Source: an uncultured Clostridia bacterium (GTDB taxonomy: Bacteria > Bacillota > Clostridia > Oscillospirales > CAG-272). Taken from it: a DNA stretch of 16,546 nucleotides. The notes below the pieces were generated by a model. The model had not been told where the DNA came from. It worked only from the letters and a program-made list of their open reading frames with translations, and ran no database searches. Within the stretch, counting starts at the first letter, position 1; the number at the start of each line of letters is the position of its first letter. This document shows positions 14,196 through 16,546 of this stretch, in pieces. Where the stretch lies: assembly GCA_904501865.1 (NCBI GenBank), contig CAJGCF010000033.1:1-16546 (forward strand). The letters run 5' to 3'. A program made the translations under genes and the position numbers.

Positions 14196-14567
14196 TTATC
14201 GAATTTGTTTGTGTTCAACAATTGCCTTTTTTAGTTGTTCGGCATAACTTTTAGGAATCTGCGAATCGGAATTATCGCAATACCTAAACCAGTAATTGCC
14301 GGTTATTTTGCCATAATCATTGAAGTCCAATTTAAAGGTCCATGTGTTTATACCACTGGACGTACGAACCTCGCCTTCAACAAACTCATCATGTACAGAA
14401 ACAGTCAGTCTTTTTATCGGCTTTGCAACACTAACTGCAATTTCGGCAAAATCTTGTTTTGACAAAGCATTTGTAAATATACATGGTGTATTTTTTCTTT
14501 TCACTTCTTCGTTGCTATCAACGATACCCAAGGTAGCAATATGAAAAATTGTTCTTAATATGCCCAT
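14196..14567 (-). CDS. Unrecognised small protein, first gene of a two-gene cassette
   Basis: This encodes 123 residues. A short, amphipathic N-terminus (MGILRTIFHIATLGIV) is followed by a domain with alternating strand-like stretches (RLTVSVHDEFVEGEVRTSSG, TWTFKLDFNDYGKITGNYWF) and a C-terminal helix (SYAEQLKKAIVEHK), so a small alpha/beta or beta-sandwich protein is likely. I do not recognise a family or catalytic motif. AAGGAGG is an excellent ribosome site. Its start is only 50 bp from the tRNA-Ser 3' end, with a terminator between and no clear promoter, so it may be expressed by read-through from the tRNA promoter. Confidence 0.72.
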   Translation of the reverse strand: MGILRTIFHIATLGIVDSNEEVKRKNTPCIFTNALSKQDFAEIAVSVAKPIKRLTVSVHDEFVEGEVRTSSGINTWTFKLDFNDYGKITGNYWFRYCDNSDSQIPKSYAEQLKKAIVEHKQIR

Positions 14568-14595
14568 AGTTAAGACCTCCTTCTTTTGTCGAAAA

Positions 14596-14617
14596 AAGCC
14601 CCGAAAAATCGGGGCTT
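14596..14617 (-). terminator. Terminator of tRNA-Ser
   Basis: A 9-bp stem, AAGCCCCGA with TCGGGGCTT, and a 4-base loop. On the - strand it follows the tRNA CCA end by one base and runs into a stretch of T (14592-14597). Confidence 0.88.
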
Positions 14618-14618
14618 A

Positions 14619-14707
14619 TGGCGGAGGGAAAGGGATTCGAACCCTTGTGGGCGGGTGCCCAAACGGTTTTCAAGACCGCCTCGTTATGACCACTTCGATA
14701 TCCCTCC
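14619..14707 (-). tRNA. tRNA-Ser (anticodon TGA)
   Basis: On the - strand the gene begins GGAGGGA and ends TCCCTCC-G-CCA, a 7-bp acceptor stem with an encoded CCA. The anticodon loop is CTTGAAA, giving anticodon TGA (reads UCN serine codons). The long variable arm, GGGCACCCGCCC, is the type II arm expected for serine, and the T arm holds GGTTCGAATCC. It is 89 bases including CCA. A consensus promoter lies about 230 bp upstream, and a terminator follows directly. Confidence 0.96.
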
Positions 14708-14833
14708 GTATATGAACTGCCGTCAGGCAGATTTCATCGGATATTCAATTTTTTTAGAAATATTTTTAGAAATGCGATTTTGGGTTGCTTTCGGAGTGCC
14801 GAAAAAGTCAGTGCTTACAAGGCTTTTCTGCGT

Positions 14834-14881
14834 TTTGCGACCGATATGCTCGCAAATTTTCAAGACCGCCTCGTTATGACC
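14834..14881 (-). repeat. Duplicated 25-bp fragment of tRNA-Ser with an adjoining hairpin
   Basis: Bases 14857-14881 are identical to 14667-14691 inside the tRNA (D-arm 3' part through the anticodon loop), 190 bp apart and in the same direction. Right beside it (14834-14856) is a 7-bp perfect stem, TTTGCGA with TCGCAAA. The copy lies in the leader between promoter and tRNA. About 15 bases before the shared part there is a GGTGGC that could be a decayed acceptor 5' end, so it may be a dead tandem tRNA-Ser; an integration scar is the other reading. Confidence 0.85.
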
Positions 14882-14933
14882 CCTACGCTTGCCACCGCTC
14901 AAATACTAAGTTCAACATAACGGCAACGTATGA

Positions 14934-14962
14934 ATTATATCACAAAAAAGCCACCTTGTCAA
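14934..14962 (-). promoter_or_regulatory. Consensus promoter for tRNA-Ser
   Basis: Read on the - strand: TTGACA (14957-14962), 17 bases, TATAAT (14934-14939), both perfect. The start would be near 14927, so the primary transcript carries a leader of about 220 bases that includes the duplicated tRNA fragment. Confidence 0.88.
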
Positions 14963-15056
14963 GTGCAATTTTACAAAAGCTCAAAAAGTTTGGAGCACAT
15001 ATGTTATACCTTAGTAGGTGTCTTGTGAAAAAAACAATAAAATTTGTAATTTCCTA

Positions 15057-15085
15057 TTGAATTATGATAAGAATTGTGATATAAT
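15057..15085 (+). promoter_or_regulatory. Promoter for the split permease gene
   Basis: TTGAAT (15057-15062), 17 bases, TATAAT (15080-15085). It is divergent from the tRNA promoter, with about 95 bp between them. Confidence 0.78.
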
Positions 15086-15091
15086 ATCGGC

Positions 15092-15212
15092 TTGTGGGTA
15101 TATTTTAAGCCTGCAAGGATATAGGCGTGAAAGCTGCTTTTTTGCAGTCAAGTGAGCTTTTTTACTCGCGAATTTTGACGAAGACAGTATTTGTGCCGCC
15201 ACAGGCGGCGGA
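15092..15212 (+). promoter_or_regulatory. Structured 5' leader of the permease gene
   Basis: The leader is about 130 bases and holds several possible stems: GGCTT/AAGCC near its start, GCCT/AGGC, CTGC/GCAG around six T, and GCCGCC/GGCGGC (15195-15209) with loop ACA only a few bases before the start-codon region. It resembles no riboswitch class I know. The last stem may control translation. The stretch 14708-15224 otherwise has no gene. Confidence 0.4.
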
Positions 15213-15224
15213 ATGGTGATTTAT

Positions 15225-16394
15225 ATGAACAAACACATAGTGCACGGACATCATACGTGGCATCACGGACACAGAGATCCGTTTGTAAGCATAGACGATG
15301 TAAAATCATTTGTATCCAAGAATGCCGTTATGCTTATAGCTTTGGCGGCGGCAATTATCACATCTGTGATAGTTCCCGTTGACAGCCAATATATTGAATA
15401 TTTTGACTTTAAAACGCTGACCTGATTGTTTTGCGTTCTGGCGGTGGTATGCGCTCTAAAGAATATTCGTTTTTTCTACATAATGGCGCAAAAGATAGTG
15501 CAGTGCTTCAAAACCGCGAGGATAAGCGTTCTGGCGCTGGTATATATCACGTTTATTGGCTCTATGCTGATAGCTAATGATATGGCGCTCTTAACTTTTC
15601 TCCCGCTCGGATATTTTGTTTTGAACGAGACGGGAAAGCATAAGTATATGGCATTTACCTTTATTATGCAGAATATCGCGGCAAATCTCGGCGGTATGTT
15701 GACTCCGTTCGGCAATCCCCAAAATTTATATCTCTATACTAAGTTCAATATTCCCACGGATGAGTTCGTTTCTATAATGCTTTTGCCATTCCTGCTTTCC
15801 GTTGCGCTTATCACGCTATGCTGTTGTGTATTCGTAAAGGCAGAGCCTATGCAGGTAAGCGGGGAGAGTGTCGTGCTTGACAAAAAGAGAGTGGCGATCT
15901 ATCTTGTTCTGTTTGCGCTGGCTATCGCGATAGTGTTTAGAGGAATACCGTATGGAATAGGTCTTGTGATAATTCCGGCAGTACTTCTTTTTGTCGACAG
16001 GAAGGCTTTGGCAGAGGTTGATTACGGCTTGCTTTTGACTTTTGTATTCTTCTTTATCTTTTCGGGAAATATGGCCAGGATAGCGCCCATCAGAGAATTT
16101 TTCTCTTTTCTATTGGATAAAAACACCTTGCTTGTCAGCACCTTGTCGTGTCAATTTATAAGCAATGTGCCGTCGGCAATACTTCTCTCGCAGTTCACTC
16201 AAAATTATTCAGATTTGTTAGTTGGTGTCAATATAGGAGGAGTCGGATCACTGATAGCCTCACTTGCCAGCCTTATCACCTTCAGGGAATACGTCAAGCA
16301 CAATCCGGGGCAAGCAGGACGTTATATATGTCTGTTTTCACTTTTTAACTTCGGATTTCTTGGAATATTGCTTGCGGTGATGTCTTTAATATAA
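15225..16394 (+). pseudogene. ArsB/SLC13-type permease split by an in-frame TGA
   Basis: One frame runs from the ATG at 15225 to 16394, broken only by a TGA at 15423-15425. The part before it (66 residues) has a His-rich start, HIVHGHHTWHHGH, then a first membrane helix (NAVMLIALAAAIITSVIV) and SQYIEYFDFKTLT; the part after goes on LFCVLAVVCALKNIRFF, which is how intact ion-transporter relatives (ArsB/NhaD/citrate-type) continue. Later features are FIGSMLIANDMALLTFLPLG, NIAANLGGMLTPFGNPQNL and, in the second half, LSCQFISNVPSAILL, matching the paired re-entrant motifs of that superfamily. The TGA most likely replaces a Cys codon or similar. It may be a pseudogene, a sequencing error, or less probably recoded; an ATG at 15483 could restart translation but would lose the first helices. 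Substrate unknown. Confidence 0.78.
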
Positions 16395-16411
16395 ACTAAT
16401 TTGAATACGAA

Positions 16412-16437
16412 AAGGGCAGACGGAGACGTCTGCCCTT
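16412..16437. terminator. Bidirectional terminator between convergent genes
   Basis: An 11-bp perfect stem, AAGGGCAGACG with CGTCTGCCCTT, loop GAGA. The T-run is moderate on the - strand and weak on the + strand. It serves the permease gene and the - strand gene that enters at the window end. Confidence 0.82.
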
Positions 16438-16443
16438 GATGTT

Positions 16444-16546
16444 TTATGCGCTGTGCTTTTTATCTACAGCTCTGTGAATTATTTTGACTATCTCAACTAT
16501 CGGGATTATGAGAATAGCGAGACCGAATGCGATTCCGTATTCCATA
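16444..16546 (-). CDS. C-terminus of a membrane protein, possibly a cation P-type ATPase
   Basis: Only the last 34 codons are inside the window. They read MEYGIAFGLAILIIPIVEIV, then KIIHRAVDKKHSA and TAA. A hydrophobic last helix running into a basic tail with the pattern PIVEIVK is like the end of calcium-type P-type ATPases of Firmicutes, but 33 residues are too few to be certain. The Met at 16545 is probably internal. Confidence 0.5.
   Translation of the reverse strand, partial: MEYGIAFGLAILIIPIVEIVKIIHRAVDKKHSA

Noticed and set aside
14619..14881. Attachment sites bounding an intact integrated element
   Set aside because: The two 25-bp copies are only 190 bp apart with no integrase or cargo between them, so at most this is a scar.
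15092..15212. Known riboswitch in the permease leader
   Set aside because: Several stems are possible, but I could not match the conserved core of the manganese, fluoride, guanidine or other classes that I know.

Overview
The window looks like chromosome from a Gram-positive anaerobe of the class Clostridia, probably a gut Oscillospiraceae- or Christensenellales-type lineage. The reasons are the trmK/Nif3-like gene pair, strong Shine-Dalgarno sites, lipoprotein signal peptides, the DUF1858 redox-disulfide protein and the ROK glucokinase type. TGA is an ordinary stop codon here (it ends trmK, rlmD, the kinase and others). The lineage is inferred from gene content and style; no rRNA is present.

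Layout. (1) 1-1813: an AT-rich accessory block on the + strand, with the 3' part of a ricin-lectin/metzincin-like protease and a lipoprotein. (2) 1920-3111: a shared terminator, then prfB on the - strand. (3) 3112-7295: divergent promoters, a DUF1858 protein and a + strand housekeeping run: trmK, a Nif3-family protein, a metallophosphoesterase-like protein with altered metal ligands, and an rlmD-type rRNA methyltransferase. (4) 7255-7903: the most unusual part. A 16-bp perfect hairpin covers the last codons of rlmD. It is followed by about 210 bp of small hairpins separated by the 8-mer ATGAATTG, which changes to its reverse complement halfway along, and then by a gene for a four-helix-bundle protein of the S23/23S-intervening-sequence (Avd-like) family. 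(5) 7955-9420: a membrane methyltransferase and an APH(3')-type kinase. (6) 9449-10874: a consensus promoter, a ROK glucokinase and a small zinc-ribbon protein, closed by a 19-bp terminator. (7) 10917-13144 on the - strand: promoter, operator-like inverted repeat, an M3-type peptidase lipoprotein and a DtxR-type metalloregulator. (8) 13210-14962: a frameshifted small gene, two unrecognised - strand genes, tRNA-Ser(TGA), a 25-bp duplicated piece of that tRNA in its own leader, and the tRNA promoter. (9) 15057-16546: a permease gene of the ArsB/SLC13 type split by one in-frame TGA, then the end of a - strand membrane protein, possibly a P-type ATPase.

Translation and RNA maintenance dominate (prfB, trmK, rlmD, tRNA-Ser), with sugar phosphorylation and metal-responsive regulation alongside. 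The best candidate for an undescribed system is the hairpin array plus four-helix-bundle gene, which looks like a small palindromic element inserted at the 3' end of rlmD. The tRNA-Ser locus with its duplicated fragment and two-gene cassette is the second candidate.
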